From contig JAHBBC010000026.1 in NCBI GenBank assembly GCA_019915015.1, positions 372,001 through 436,000 of the forward strand: 64,000 nucleotides of DNA. The letters are read 5' to 3'. Positions 1 through 10,189 of the stretch are shown here, piece by piece. The translations under genes were made by a program, and so were the position numbers. How positions within the stretch are numbered: position 1 is the first letter of the stretch; the number at the start of each line of letters is the position of its first letter. This DNA is from Auriscalpium vulgare. Its lineage: Eukaryota > Basidiomycota > Agaricomycetes > Russulales > Auriscalpiaceae. The notes under the pieces were generated by a model that saw nothing but the letters and a program-made list of their open reading frames with translations, did not search any database and had not been told where the DNA came from.

Positions 1-682
1 GCGCGGGCGTTGCCTTGAATGCCTCCAAACAGTCCGAATAGACCCAGTGAAAGCCGGATACATCCAGCTCGCGGAGTGCGGAAGTATCGGCCGCCTCCAG
101 CAGCCATCTCGCAGACATGGTCGATGCCCAGTTAACCGCGGCGCTCCGCGGAGTCTTCAATGGTACAGGAAGTTTGGAGAGGCTAGACTGGTCGAACAAG
201 TTCCATACCTCGAGGGACTGTAGGTCGGGCCAGAGAGGGAGGAATGAGGCAATGTGTTCGGGTGTGTTGGCAATGCACAGGTGCATAAGCCGCAGGCCCA
301 CCCCGCGCATACCCTCCACGATGCTAATAATGTCGGATGGACCGCCGAGGGCGAGAATAGATAGGGAGTTCAGATTGGGACAAAGTGCGAGCAGTGCCAA
401 TGCATCGTCGGTCTGAAAGTGGACGGATATCGCATTATACAGGACGCATACATGCGTCCCGAGAAGCGCATTGTCTCGTAACGCCGCAAGGAGCAGAGCG
501 AGATGGTAGTGGGAGTACCCGACGTCGATGCTGCGGAAGAGGAGTCGCTGGGCGGGAGCCGTCCACCCTTTGCACACAAGGGAGCATGCGCGAAGAGTCA
601 TGTAATCGATCTCGGTGTGCTGCGTGCTGCGGTAGACCCAGTCGATGATCTCGACGTGGACGTCGAATGGGAGTGCGACCAT
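1..682 (-). CDS. F-box protein, N-terminal part, cut by window edge
   Basis: The frame is open from the ATG at 682 down to base 1 (227 codons) and runs out of the window. It starts MVALPFDVHVEIIDWVYR and continues with ACSLVCKGWTAPAQRLLFR, the F-box (about residues 4-50) of the short polypore-type F-box class. The rest is the leucine-rich, loosely LRR-like region (for example LLALCPNLNSLSIL). The start matches the MVALPHDVHVE start of the gene at 11461-12571, its closest relative here, so I prefer it to any upstream codon. By family knowledge it would be a substrate adaptor of an SCF ubiquitin ligase; the target is unknown. No lesion is visible in the part present. The missing 3' end should include a small intron and a micro-exon, as in its paralogues. 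Confidence 0.8.
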   Translation of the reverse strand, partial: MVALPFDVHVEIIDWVYRSTQHTEIDYMTLRACSLVCKGWTAPAQRLLFRSIDVGYSHYHLALLLAALRDNALLGTHVCVLYNAISVHFQTDDALALLALCPNLNSLSILALGGPSDIISIVEGMRGVGLRLMHLCIANTPEHIASFLPLWPDLQSLEVWNLFDQSSLSKLPVPLKTPRSAAVNWASTMSARWLLEAADTSALRELDVSGFHWVYSDCLEAFKATPA

Positions 683-2590
683 GCTGCGATGGGGTGGCTC
701 AGTCGGACTATAGCAAATCGGATGGCGCATCGAACTTACTCTGCGTCGAGTACTGATGTCAAAGGTCCCGAGCGCGAGCGTTGAGCTTGAGTGGACAGCT
801 GGATGGCGGGGGAGACGGTGAGATTGCTCATGATGTCGTGCGGTGTTACGGTGGCAGCCGCCGGTTCCGCGGCCCGCTTACCCTAACCTAAGCTGAAATC
901 GTGCCAGCTCGCTGCTCTCCCCCTCTTTGCCTCCCACCCGGCCCACTTTGAGCAGTTGGACGACAACGGCGGCTCTGGAGTAGTCTATCCTGGGGATCGG
1001 AGCACTTGTAAGGAGAACGAGCAGATGGGTAGACGGGCAGCAAGGGCGGCCTTAGGTGCGTCGTGTGCTTATGCGCTCTTCCTTTCCGTGTTCCTCACGA
1101 AGACATAGGTCATATGAAATGCTCGACAACACCCCGCTCATCGATTCCCATTTCCTGCTTGCGCTCGTGCCTCGCAGGGTCGTATGGCTCAACTGTCGTT
1201 CCACGCCAACCATCCGCATCCGCGAGGCTCGCATCGCAGGCTCCAGTCTCCCAGCCCACGTCAAGACTGCCTACCTACGTCTACACGATGCAGCCCGTTC
1301 TCTGCTGCCCGATCTTCCTTGCCATGCAACCCTTCTTGCGCGTCAAATACTGCCACGCTCTCCACGCCCCGAGTCGCACCCATGCCAAACCAGCCCATCC
1401 AATCGCTCTCGCTCGGCCTCGCCGCCACGCAATGATCCCCATTTTGGTAGAGCGAAGAATTTGCGCTGCCTGGACGCCATCCTCCAGCGCGAAGCTCTTG
1501 GCCTGCCGCTACCCAGCTCCGCGGTCTGAAACTCTCCTCCTGAACGACGCCTCCGGTCCCTCTCTCTACCATCATTCGGCCCTGAAACCTGGTTATGTCG
1601 GCCTAAGCAACGAATGCGATCAAAGTACGTGACAGCTCGTCCACGCGCGCATACATTCTCATCTGTCTCTGTCTCTGTATCTAGGAGAGTCCGTGACTCG
1701 TCCACCTCACCTTTCGAGGTAAGTCGATCGATGCCACGCCCCACCAATGTGCATATCATGGCACGCAGGGACCGTCTCGCGCCGCCATCGCACGGCGTAT
1801 GCATCCACGGGGTGAGGGCAGCGCAATCTCGACTCCTGACGTGTGCTCCTCGCGTGTGAGACTCCAACGGTGACGCGTGACGGGCCTGTTTATGGGGCTC
1901 TCGGGGCGCGATGCACGCAGGACGGCCAGCGCGAGGCCCCCAGCACAGACAGACCTGCCCTCTACTCCGGTGGATCGCCTTGACAGCGGCACCGCCCGAT
2001 CGCGGCGCACACGAACGGAGAGTGCGTTCCGGCTCCCGGGCTCCCCCACGCGCATATATCCTGACCCTTCCGTTTCTGCAGTATGCGTCGTGTGTGTGAT
2101 AAGCCCGCCTCGCGGAGTACGACACCTAGCACCTAGTCGCATCGTTCAACGGGGCACTCCAGGTGCAGCAAGAATCGGACCGCAGGCATGCGGCGGCGCC
2201 ACGACGTCGGGGTACGTGCTCGTAAAGGAGAGAACCGGGCGCGGGGACGGAGAGGAAGACAGCAACGTGAGTACGATGTGGGCAACAAGGCTGCGGAGAC
2301 TGTATACGAGAAACACGGTGTACTAGGTACCTTGCGAGCAGCAGGGTCAGTGTCGCTTCGCTTCGTCTACATTGCATGGTTCGATATATCTATGTTTCGA
2401 TTGGCATTTTCGTCCGCACCGCCGCCGCTCTTCGGTGTAACCTTGATTCTGATGAGCATATGGTCTGTCCGTGATCTAACCATCCTGCTTAAGTCTTCGG
2501 ACTGCATCGCGGCCAGCGTTTGGGGACTAGTCCGAGGAAATGCGGTCTCACAAATACACACGCGACCGTCTGTACATACATGGACACGCG
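683..2590. other. Intergenic stretch, no supported gene
   Basis: Upstream region of the F-box gene at 1-682 and beyond. Overlapping open frames occur on both strands (for example about 1056-2140), but they are GC-rich, overlap each other in several frames and have no recognisable domain, so I treat them as chance. I see no tRNA, rRNA or transposon ends. Confidence 0.5.
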
Positions 2591-2615
2591 ACACTATGAT
2601 GCATGCGAGAATACC
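2590..2615 (-). repeat. 3' conserved motif of tiny-ORF unit, copy 1
   Basis: On the minus strand this reads GGTATTCTCGCATgCATCAT. The same block (consensus TCTCGCATCAATCATAAG) recurs about 410-480 bp downstream of the start codon in all five copies of the tiny-ORF family: near 2597, 4343, 5558, 43345 (opposite strand) and 54138. It probably marks the 3' part of a short transcript; that role is inferred from position only. Confidence 0.45.
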
Positions 2616-2854
2616 AACACAAAAACTTGCTTACACACGGCCTCATCAACATGATCTATAGCCATGCGCGTGCCGCCAGTTTGCCGCCCGAGCCCCGCGA
2701 GCTGCCGTCATTTGCGTGAGCACCAGCCATGGTAGCGGTCTCAGGTGAACAAAGTCGACGCACAGTTTGACCCTGTCACCATGTCATCGTACTCGCTCAC
2801 GGAAACGCCCGGTGGGCCAATGTCTTCGTTATGGCTACACCGACGGCATGCTCG

Positions 2855-3064
2855 TCAGCTACCGACGCACGGGACGCTGCGCGCACGGGAAGTCACGTAC
2901 ATCCACCTCTCCCCGACGGAAAGGGACGCAGAGGTGACGCGGTGTATTTGATGCAGCGGCACTCGTACATGTCCAGCCGATGTTCGTGGGGAAAGCGAAG
3001 AGCTGTGGGCAGCGGAGTAAATGGCCAGGATGAGGAGCACGCCGGGGCGCGGGGTGAGGTCCAT
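2855..3064 (-). CDS. Tiny-ORF family, copy 1 (69 aa)
   Basis: The ATG at 3064 opens a 69-codon frame starting MDLTPRPGVLLILAIYSAAH. The N-terminus is shared with four other loci (about 4719-4808, 5876-5989, 42867-42986, 54484-54618) as a Pro-rich start followed by LLILALYSAPH; the rest of the peptide has no counterpart in them. The hydrophobic stretch is short and lacks a positive n-region, so a signal peptide is possible but weak. The upstream promoter block is strongly conserved, which argues that transcription matters. It may be only the first exon of a spliced gene, or a non-coding transcript. I do not recognise the family. Confidence 0.45.
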   Translation of the reverse strand: MDLTPRPGVLLILAIYSAAHSSSLSPRTSAGHVRVPLHQIHRVTSASLSVGERWMYVTSRARSVPCVGS

Positions 3065-3180
3065 GGTGGTGCGGGGGAAAGAGACATCGGACGGCGCAGG
3101 CAACGCGGGGCTGCTTATATGGGGCGCGGTGTTTGGCTCTAGGACGGGTGCCAAACAGCCTGGGGAGACGCGTCGAGGCG
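3065..3180 (-). promoter_or_regulatory. Promoter block of tiny-ORF copy 1
   Basis: Minus-strand order is ACGCGT (168-173 of this kilobase, 3168-3173), then an inverted repeat TTTGGC...GCCAAA followed by CACCGCG, then TATAAG (complement of 3114-3119), then the ATG about 50 bp on. The same order and spacing are found in the other four copies. ACGCGT matches the MluI cell-cycle box known from fungi; that link is only inference. Confidence 0.55.
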
Positions 3181-4339
3181 TCGACGGCACGTGCTCTGTT
3201 CCAATGCAACGCGCGTCCGCTCCGTCGTCTTCTTCTTCATCCACTTGCTCCTTCTACTGCTCAGGCTCAGGCTCAGGCCACCGGCAGCGGCAGCGCAATA
3301 TCTTTACGTGCAAGCAACTGCGCTACCGACTTGGCCTGTTCTTGGAAGCCCCGGTCATAGTGTCTGACGTGCGCCGCTTACGTGCCCTTTCTTTCCCATT
3401 CGCAGACCGTCCTCTGCCTCTCACCGCCCTCCGGCGATGCTGCAGCGCGTTGGTCTCATGGTATCACCCACACATGAACGCAGCGCGACCCAGGAGTGCT
3501 CCCCACTGCGCTTCGACGTCTCCTCGGCCCATACAGTTCGGAGCAATATGGTGCCTATGCGCGACACGGACAGGTCGGGCGGACTGGGCGTGATGGGCGG
3601 CGAAATCAAGGTGCGCTGATATCCCTCTGTCTCTCAAATTCTGCGTCTCAAACTCGGCTTATAACAGCATGCCAGTGAACTGTGCTAGTTCCGAGTCAGC
3701 GCGGAGTATAGTCACTGCGTACGACACCCTGGGCGCGGTACTGCTAGCTCAGCAGCAAGTCGAGCCTCAAGCACGCATATGCACCGGACCCTCAACGAGC
3801 ATCTCCCTCCTGACACCGACGATATGCCGTCAGCGTGATTCTGCCATCCAGTCCTCCCGCCTTCGCACATAGTGCACAGCGCAGGAGACTCGTAGGTAAC
3901 GTGGCGCACCTGCTGTCTTCCAGATAATTCGAGATGGTGTCCGCGACCGGACACCGCCTGTAAGTGCATACCTGCATTCTACTCTGCGCGCGGCAATATA
4001 ATGTCAATTCCGTCCTGCCCGCAAAGATAGGTGCTCACGCCAATTCTCCTCGATGTTATGTTTGGTTTTTGACGACACGCAAATGCCCGTCGGCACCGCT
4101 GCGGAGACTGACACATAGATAAACGGCAGTGCGGTGCTCCTTGGAAGCGGCACAGGCAGAGCATATTTGCGAGCTAAGCAAGCGCAAGCTAAGCTACATA
4201 GATGGAGCGCGATCGCGGCTTGCCCCGGCGCTCACCTCTGCCAAGTTCACGAGTACAGGCGTAGGCATCGTTACATATTGATTCGGCGCTTGACCGTATG
4301 CGCGCATTATATATGTACAGCGAACAAGACGCACAAGTA

Positions 4340-4364
4340 CTTATGATTGATGCGAGAATCCCTA
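4340..4364 (-). repeat. 3' conserved motif of tiny-ORF unit, copy 2
   Basis: Reads TCTCGCATCAATCATAAG on the minus strand, about 446 bp downstream of the copy-2 ATG at 4808. It matches the same motif in the other copies. Confidence 0.45.
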
Positions 4365-4718
4365 GTTGAAAGACGCCACAGCTTCTAGGGTATGTAGAAA
4401 TGGCTAGCAGCCGCTCTGCAAACGTGCGCTGTTCCCGTGCCCTGGAAGAAACTATCGGCGTCTATGTGAGCTTCACCATAGAGGCGCTACAGCAGGAAGA
4501 CGCACCACGAAGCGGAAATGTATCGACACGCCCTGTGATACTCGTGGAACGCTGAACCGGGGACGGCGAGGACGGTGGTACAGCAGCGGAAAGCGGGAGT
4601 GATGTTAATGAGACCCTGTGCCGAAGACCACAAAGATATCAGTCACAAGCATGGCAGCGAGCATAGTCTGGATAGCTACGCACCCGCTCTGCTGGATCTG
4701 TGACTCAGGCCGATCTAC

Positions 4719-4808
4719 CTAGCGCAGTGGCCGCTTGCAGACGGGCTCTATGTGCGGAGCAGGGTAAAGGGCCAGGATGAGGATGAGGGTCGGGTGCGGC
4801 GGGGACAT
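4719..4808 (-). CDS. Tiny-ORF family, copy 2 (29 aa)
   Basis: The ATG at 4808 gives a 29-aa peptide starting MSPPHPTLILILALYPAPHI and ending at a TAG in the next few codons. The N-terminal 20 residues match copies 1 and 3-5; the tail does not. It lies head-to-tail between copies 1 and 3, which suggests a tandemly amplified unit of roughly 1.2-1.7 kb. Function unknown. Confidence 0.45.
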   Translation of the reverse strand: MSPPHPTLILILALYPAPHIEPVCKRPLR

Positions 4809-4925
4809 CGCGGGGGGAGGAAAGATCTAGAGCATATCTGCCAGCGCGGGCTGCGCGAGTGGCTTATAAGTATACGTCGCGGTGTTTGGCTTGAGGACGG
4901 AGGCCAAATACCGCGGAGACGCGTC
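4809..4925 (-). promoter_or_regulatory. Promoter block of tiny-ORF copy 2
   Basis: Same layout as copy 1: ACGCGT at 4919-4924, the TTTGGC...GCCAAA inverted repeat at about 4884-4910, TATAAG (complement of 4863-4868) and the ATG at 4808. Confidence 0.55.
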
Positions 4926-5554
4926 GGTCCACGTGGCTATCGGATTCGGCGCGCGTCCGCCGGGCTTTCTCCGTCCATCATCAGTGCATCGGCTCGCTCG
5001 GGCTCCTAGGCCTTGGTCTCAGTCTTACGATCCATCCTCTGCCCACTTTCGTTGCTTCTCTGGCGAGGCGAGGCGGCGCTGCGACGAAGGCATGAGCGTG
5101 CACGAAGAACGCGCGTTGCTTGTGGGTCTCAGAGCAGTACCGCCCTTCAGAGTGAGGTCGGACGGTGCGCGGTCCTCGTGCGCTCCTCAGCTCGCTTACT
5201 GACATCTGCATAGTGCCCCTCAGCGGCGAGACTTCTCCTGTGTCTGTTGAGCGGGGCTGCGCGCGTTGTGTTGGATGACGGCTAGCAAAACGCATCGGCC
5301 TACTTATGGTCGGTCCGATCGACTCGCGGGCTTTATTGCAGCTGTGGTGATCTCGAAGGGAAGACGCTATCCTGGCATTCAAAGTACGGCCATGTTAGCG
5401 GGGGACTTTGGGCAAGAATGGGCGGATTGGATGGCGGGCCATGCAGAGCTCAGGCCTCAGGTGCGACGCATACATGCCAGTGCGGAGGTCAATATTCTCG
5501 GCTCACAGTCTTACAGGATGCATGTCAAACAACAGACAACACGATAACGCTCTC

Positions 5555-5577
5555 TGATTATGATTGATACGAGAATA
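5555..5577 (-). repeat. 3' conserved motif of tiny-ORF unit, copy 3
   Basis: Minus strand reads TATTCTCGTATCAATCATAA, about 415-430 bp downstream of the copy-3 ATG at 5989. Confidence 0.4.
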
Positions 5578-5875
5578 CACAACATGCGATGAGCAAACGA
5601 CGTGTATCGGGAAGGCATGAACCCCGGCATCGCGGCCCCTGCATCCCCTTCAATTCTGCCGGCGACCATTCCACGTCAGCCTTACCGTAGAGCCACAGCA
5701 ACATGATGACGCACCCTGCTAGCAAAAAAACACTAGTGGAATTCTGCGTAGCGCTGAACGATGGGCAGGTGCCGGACGAGCTGGATCGATGCTGGGTAGA
5801 CCCTGCATCAACGACCGCAGGCGTCAGCCACGATCACAGCAAAACATACTCGCCAGTAAGCTACTTGAGACAACG

Positions 5876-5989
5876 CTACGCAAGGTGACGCGACCGGTGC
5901 AGCGGCGGAGTGCATGGCCGGTCCATGTGCGGAGCAGAGTAAATGGCCAGGATGAGGCTCGGCGTGGAAGGTGTGCGCGGCGGGGACAT
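5876..5989 (-). CDS. Tiny-ORF family, copy 3 (37 aa)
   Basis: The ATG at 5989 starts MSPPRTPSTPSLILAIYSAPH, followed by a divergent tail to the stop at 5876. It shares the Pro-rich start and the LILAxYSAPH core with the other copies. It is the third of three same-strand copies spaced 1.2-1.7 kb apart. Confidence 0.45.
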   Translation of the reverse strand: MSPPRTPSTPSLILAIYSAPHMDRPCTPPLHRSRHLA

Positions 5990-6085
5990 GGCGGGCGGAA
6001 GAAAGAGCACGTCTGACAGCGCGGGCCCCGTGAGCGGTTCATATAGGGCGCGGTGTTTGGCTTGAGGAGGGGCCAAATATCGTGG
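5990..6085 (-). promoter_or_regulatory. Promoter block of tiny-ORF copy 3
   Basis: The TTTGGC...GCCAAA inverted repeat with CACCGCG lies at about 6052-6078 and a TATATG-type box at about 6036-6041. The ACGCGT found in four copies has decayed to ATGCGT here. Confidence 0.5.
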
Positions 6086-6850
6086 AGCAATGCGTCGCCG
6101 GCATGTGGCTATGGTCGGCTTGCTTTCCGCGCCTGATCGAGGCTCCTCGTCGTTCAGCGGCGCAGACAACGCCTTCAAGCAGCTGGACACCGTTATCCAC
6201 TGCATGTACAGGCGACCATGCGCGTCTTGGGCCCGAGGCCGCAGCCACGCACTCGTGGCGAGAACAAGCAGGTCGCCGGGCGCCCACCTTGACGTGGCTG
6301 TATGCGCATTATCTTTCGTGGAAGCTCAAATGGGTGCTTGACGGGAGATCGGGCAGCTCTTATTGGCCTCAGGTGCGCAGTATATGCGCCGTTCGTCTTG
6401 CGAGTTACGCTGCTTCCAGCGATATCGCAGTCCCAGCTTGATTCCACCCAGGACGAGAACAACTTGTTGAACTCGAAGCTCAGTAGAACTTTGGCCTCGA
6501 GCGGGAACCCAGTGCGTCGTATACTTGTATGCGGCTCTCCGACGCTTAGGTACAGGTTGTCAGTCATGCCCCCATCCGTCCCGGGCGTTTCACGGTCATT
6601 CGAATATTATCTCGAGCACGGACATGTAAAGTACAGAGTCCTTGGAATTGGGTCTTGAGAACTAATATTCTTCACTGAACGGGCGCATCAATTGTTTTCA
6701 TCAGAATCTGCACCTAAGCGGATGGTTGGTATCGACGACGGTACGGTCCTAGAAACATATAATGCGGGCTTCAAGACGCGTCAGCCCATCTGCGAATATA
6801 CTGAAGAAGAGCTGTGGACGTGCCTTAAGAGATCGATGCGGGGCCATCAA
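6086..6850. other. Unassigned stretch with F-box 3' flank-like sequence
   Basis: No supported gene. At about 6585-6640 the sequence CGGTCATTCGAATATTATCTCGAGCA resembles the flanks downstream of the F-box loci at 36.5 and 40.4 kb, so a decayed F-box 3' flank may be present. Open frames at 6082-6658 overlap in several frames and have no domain. Confidence 0.3.
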
Positions 6851-6859
6851 AGTCGGCGT

Positions 6860-7055
6860 CGGGCATGCTGGTCGAGAGACGGGCGAGGCTCAGGAAGGAT
6901 GATGAGTCGCCACGGGGATCGCAACGCATAGACCGATCTAGCGAGGCGGGAAGTTGGGACGGGGTGTATATGCCGTGGGATCCGCATGCATCGCTGCAGG
7001 AAAGAGGTCAGGACGTTGGCATCGGTCTGCGACAGAGAGCGTGACGAATCACCCA
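6860..7055 (-). repeat. Spliced-looking repeat family, copy 1
   Basis: The minus strand carries the family signature: a 58-nt block with GT start, an internal CCTGAC branch-like motif and a TTTCCTGCAG end (6995-7052), then a short exon-like piece, then GCCTCGCTAGATCGGTCTATGCG-type sequence. Matches are at 36.7-37.0, 40.6-40.8, 41.5-41.8 (-) and 55.45-55.76 kb (+). The conserved intron-like structure suggests a duplicated spliced transcript, but no reading frame is conserved across copies. Confidence 0.45.
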
Positions 7056-7159
7056 TCGAGCTAGCACAAGCATCAGAACAGACGCTACGGCGGTGGTGAA
7101 GGAAGAAGCTGCGCGTCAAGCTGCCAGGAGAGACCGGGCATCAGTCGGTGGAAAGGAAA

Positions 7160-7467
7160 GGATTGATTGCGCAGCAAACGTACTATGATGATGTATGAGA
7201 TTTTCCTCAACTATGGCGTATGGGCAGGTGACGGGGAAGAACTCGAAGACGGAGGATGTGAAGGCGCCTCCGCCGATGTCTGGCTCCGGGGTGACTGGTT
7301 CAGGTTCCTCGACAGCGACTTGGAAGGCGTCCGATTGCGACGCGTGCGTTGGAGGCCGCACACACAGCTGCAAAGCGCTTTGCGCGGAGGATGAGGCTGC
7401 GGTCGTCGGCGAGCTCTTCTTTACTGTGGTTGGGCGGTACGGCGTCGACGTCGTGCAGGCGCAGCAA
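7160..7467 (-). pseudogene. Common-promoter family, decayed copy (start codon lost)
   Basis: The minus strand at 7467 reads TTG CTG CGC where the relatives have ATG CTG CGC, then continues with family-like residues (DAVPPNHSKEELADDRSLILRAKRF) and, in another frame, VAVEEPEPVTPEPDIGGGAF, matching VVVEEAVEPEPDTSG of the intact copy at 49987. So the start codon is gone and there is at least one frameshift. The coiled-coil half is absent. The usual upstream block lies at 7545-7640. Confidence 0.6.
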
Positions 7468-7544
7468 CGGCGTGTTCAAGGGTTGTTGAATGAGAGGTCG
7501 TGCGAAGAGGGGCTTGGCGACGGGGGAGTTTAAATAAGCAGCAG

Positions 7545-7640
7545 AGGCGCGACTGGAAGTTTTCAGTTGACGCAGGCTCAGAAAGGGAGGGCGCGCACCT
7601 GGAGAAGACAACGAGCGCTAGTTGTCGACGGCTGAGTAAC
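7545..7640 (-). promoter_or_regulatory. Shared upstream block of common-promoter family, copy 1
   Basis: The minus strand contains TAGCGCTCGTTGTC, then a CCAGGTGCGCGCCCTCCC segment, TTTCTGAGCCTGCGT and AACTGAAAAcTTCCAGTCG. The same series occurs upstream of the genes at 38088 (-), 44787 (-), 49987 (+) and 52758 (+), always about 80-170 bp from the start codon. TATTTAAA lies just downstream. Confidence 0.6.
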
Positions 7641-7774
7641 CTGGGATTAGCTCTAGGACAAGTCGCCCAAAATTTCATGGCGTACCAGCAGTGCTCCGTG
7701 AATATCGTGCGTCCTGTCGCACGATGGTCTCCCAATTAGCAGGCGTTCGGGGAGGCCAACGGCCGTCGGCACAT

Positions 7775-7787
7775 TCGGCAATGCCGA
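7775..7787. promoter_or_regulatory. Palindromic element TCGGCAATGCCGA
   Basis: A near-perfect palindrome upstream of the shared promoter block. Related forms TCGGCAACNGCCGA occur at 38420-38433, 45116-45129 and 49745-49758, each flanked by GAAGC and in the same relative place. It could be a transcription-factor site. Confidence 0.4.
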
Positions 7788-7915
7788 AGTTTCTTCGCCG
7801 TCACGAATCCTGTCGTATGATGCAGTGCGGGTCCTCGAGCGTCATGTTTTGACAGCAAGATTACTGGGATGTATGCGTCTCGAGGATTTGACAAACGCTC
7901 GGCATTCCTCTAGAT

Positions 7916-8241
7916 TCAGTCCGCATTCCCAATGCCCTGGAAAGAACATCACATCAGTATATGTAGCTGTAAACACCGGATCCACCGGAACGTACCTGGA
8001 ACTTGTGGTGATCGCTGTAGAGAACAAGGTCCACATGGTTCTCCACAAGGTCCACATGGATCTCCGCACACCAGCGAGTCAAGTCTGCCAGGTCCGTCGT
8101 AGACAGATTTTGCGTCGCCGTTACCAGCTGCAGGACCGGGAGCGTCTGAATTGCGTCCATAAGGTAATGCAGAGGGTCGGCTTGATCCTGCCTATGGGGA
8201 AGTGCATCATCAACAACGAGTGAGGTTAGGTTCTCAAGCAC
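7916..8241 (-). pseudogene. F-box gene relic (C-terminal part)
   Basis: The minus strand encodes LTSLVVDDALP, then after an internal deletion LHYLMDAIQTLPVLQLVTATQNLSTTDLADLTRWCAEIHVDLV, the C-terminal part of the short F-box class (compare the gene at 11461). A 21-bp tandem duplication adds a second HVDLV. The family's last intron is still recognisable (7937-7995, GTACGT...CCAG); the micro-exon is present but its TGG codon is now TGA. No F-box domain remains. Confidence 0.65.
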
Positions 8242-8496
8242 GAACGTCCCCCTAAATATACCTTAAAAACGGGAACCGTCCCAGTCCGCATTGCGCATGC
8301 ACGAGCTCGAGGCGTCGCTTCCGCATGATCCTACACCGCAATCCCCGTCTCCATCTCCGCACACGATCACTTGTGCGTAGTTGCAGCGCGTAAAAGGGAC
8401 ACGGACCGCCCATAGTGAGCGGACTACCTGCGGTTTCTGCGCATCAGCGCAGTGCCGCTAGCTCTCAGATCAAGCTCACATACCTTGAACCGCGAC
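8242..8496. other. Short intergenic stretch, nothing recognised
   Basis: Lies between an F-box relic and the 3' end of the next F-box locus. No feature is supported. Confidence 0.4.
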
Positions 8497-9725
8497 CTAA
8501 ATCGATGTCTCAAAGTCCATTGTGGTCTATAGAAGCGTCAGAATAAAGGTATACAATCGTAGGACTCTTGTCACTCACTGTAAACACATTGCAGTGTCTG
8601 TACACCGCAAAATCGACATGTATCTTTTTGCATCCATGCAGGAGCACATCCGAGTCTTCTGAATGCACGCCTCGTGTCACCGTCACTAGGCGTAGTGCTG
8701 GAAGGGCACGCAGGGCATCCACTAGGCATTCCACCGACCTATAATGCTTGTACTGATTGTGCAGCGTAACATGCCAGCCGACATGCCAAATGCTCCGCGG
8801 CAGAGCGAGCTCTTCGTCCACCCACGACGCAAATACCAGCGTCTCTAGCTTTGCACAGCGATCCAGAATGTACTGCGGGGGCAACGGGCCGTCGGTGAGA
8901 ATCAATGTCGTGAGGTTGTTGCAGAGTGCGGCGCTGAACACGTGGAGATGGTTGGGGTCGCGGAACCCGGGCCAATAGATAATGTGTAACTCCCGCAGCG
9001 CGGATAAATCGATGCCCTGTAGCATCCAGTCCGTACAATCCATATCGTCTAGGTCCACACTGAGTCTTCGCAGCGCCTTCAGTTGCACGGGAGCCCGAGG
9101 TATAGCTGACTCGGAATGGGGCAGGGACCAATTGAGAAACTGGAGTCCCTGCAGGTTGGGCCAGAGACGGATGAAAGGGGCGACACACTGAGGTGGGCCA
9201 GTGACTTTAAGGTATGCGGGCTGAAGATCCAGCGCGCGCAGACCGCCCACCAGGCTGTATGACAAGGACGAATGACCAGTCAATTGGAGGGTGAGGACGA
9301 ACACGTTTTGACATAGCTCAAGCACGGCGAGAAAGTCTGGGATTTTGGTGATGTCGGATTCAAAGGATAGACTGAGACTGGCTTGGCGAATGTATGTCCT
9401 GAGAAGTGTGTTTGTGCGCAGGACAGGGAGGAGCCGGGCGAGGGCCTGAGTAAATGACGTGTTCGGTGTCCGCCGAAAGAGGAGGCGCTGGGCCGGGGCT
9501 GTCCATGCTCTGCAGACGAGTGAGCATGCGCAGAGCTCTGAGTGTGTGGCGGTCAATGTTAGGCGCGTCTTGCGAGTTACTGTATACCCAGCCGATGATC
9601 TCGACTTGTATCTCGTACGGGACGATGGGCGGTTGTGCGGCCTTTAATCGGTGACGGCGAAGGAAGGCGCGGGTGAGTCTGATCGGTGCGTGAATAATCC
9701 GACGTGGGGTGAGTGAGAATGGCAT
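8497..9725 (-). pseudogene. F-box gene with frameshift inside the F-box
   Basis: The start is MPFSLTPRRIIHAPIRLTRA at 9725 and the frame reaches VPYEIQVEIIGWVYSNSQ...DRHTLRAL, then the F-box continues in another frame (ACSLVCRAWTAPAQRLLFR) from about 9525-9540. No good intron explains the switch, so a small indel is likely; a sequencing error cannot be excluded. The rest, 8579 to about 9530, is a full-length leucine-rich region. A 52-nt intron (8527-8578, GTGAGT...TATAG) and a 30-nt last exon (8497-8526, ending MDFETSI) complete the usual architecture. If the frameshift is real, only an F-box-less fragment could be made. Confidence 0.7.
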
Positions 9726-10185
9726 GTTGCGGGAATGGATGGCGAAATGGAGCTGAGCGACGTATGCAGCGGCTGGTCGAGGGCAATGTTTTTGCTTTAT
9801 CAAGGCAGATGAGGCTGGGGTAGTGCGAAGTAGTTGAGAGCGGAGGGAACAGTGATGCTGCGGAGGAATGATTGTAAGTCGTCGTCTTATCTGGCAGGGT
9901 GAGAGCAAAGCTGTGAGACGAGAGCGCCGCATGCACAGCATGCGCGCTCGGTCGGTAAGCGCCGCCTCAGGAATACTTCATCGGATATGAGTGTATCGAT
10001 ATGTCTAGAACTTTCTATAGCCCTGCATCAGAAAGATGACTGCGCTCAAATGACGACCCGCCAACGGCTGATACACACGGAGGATTTTCCGCAATGCACG
10101 GAGTACTGCCTTTAGGCATAGCTGCTACCGCCGAGAAAGCGCCAGCTCGCTCTGTGCTTGCACTTTTCCCACCCTTCGTACATCT
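9726..10185. other. Intergenic stretch, nothing recognised
   Basis: Upstream of the F-box locus at 8497-9725. No supported gene or RNA. Confidence 0.4.
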
Positions 10186-10189
10186 TTCT

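Noticed and set aside
1056..2142. Several overlapping open frames up to 260 codons on both strands
   Set aside because: They overlap in four or more frames, are GC-driven, and lack any domain, paralogue or splice context.
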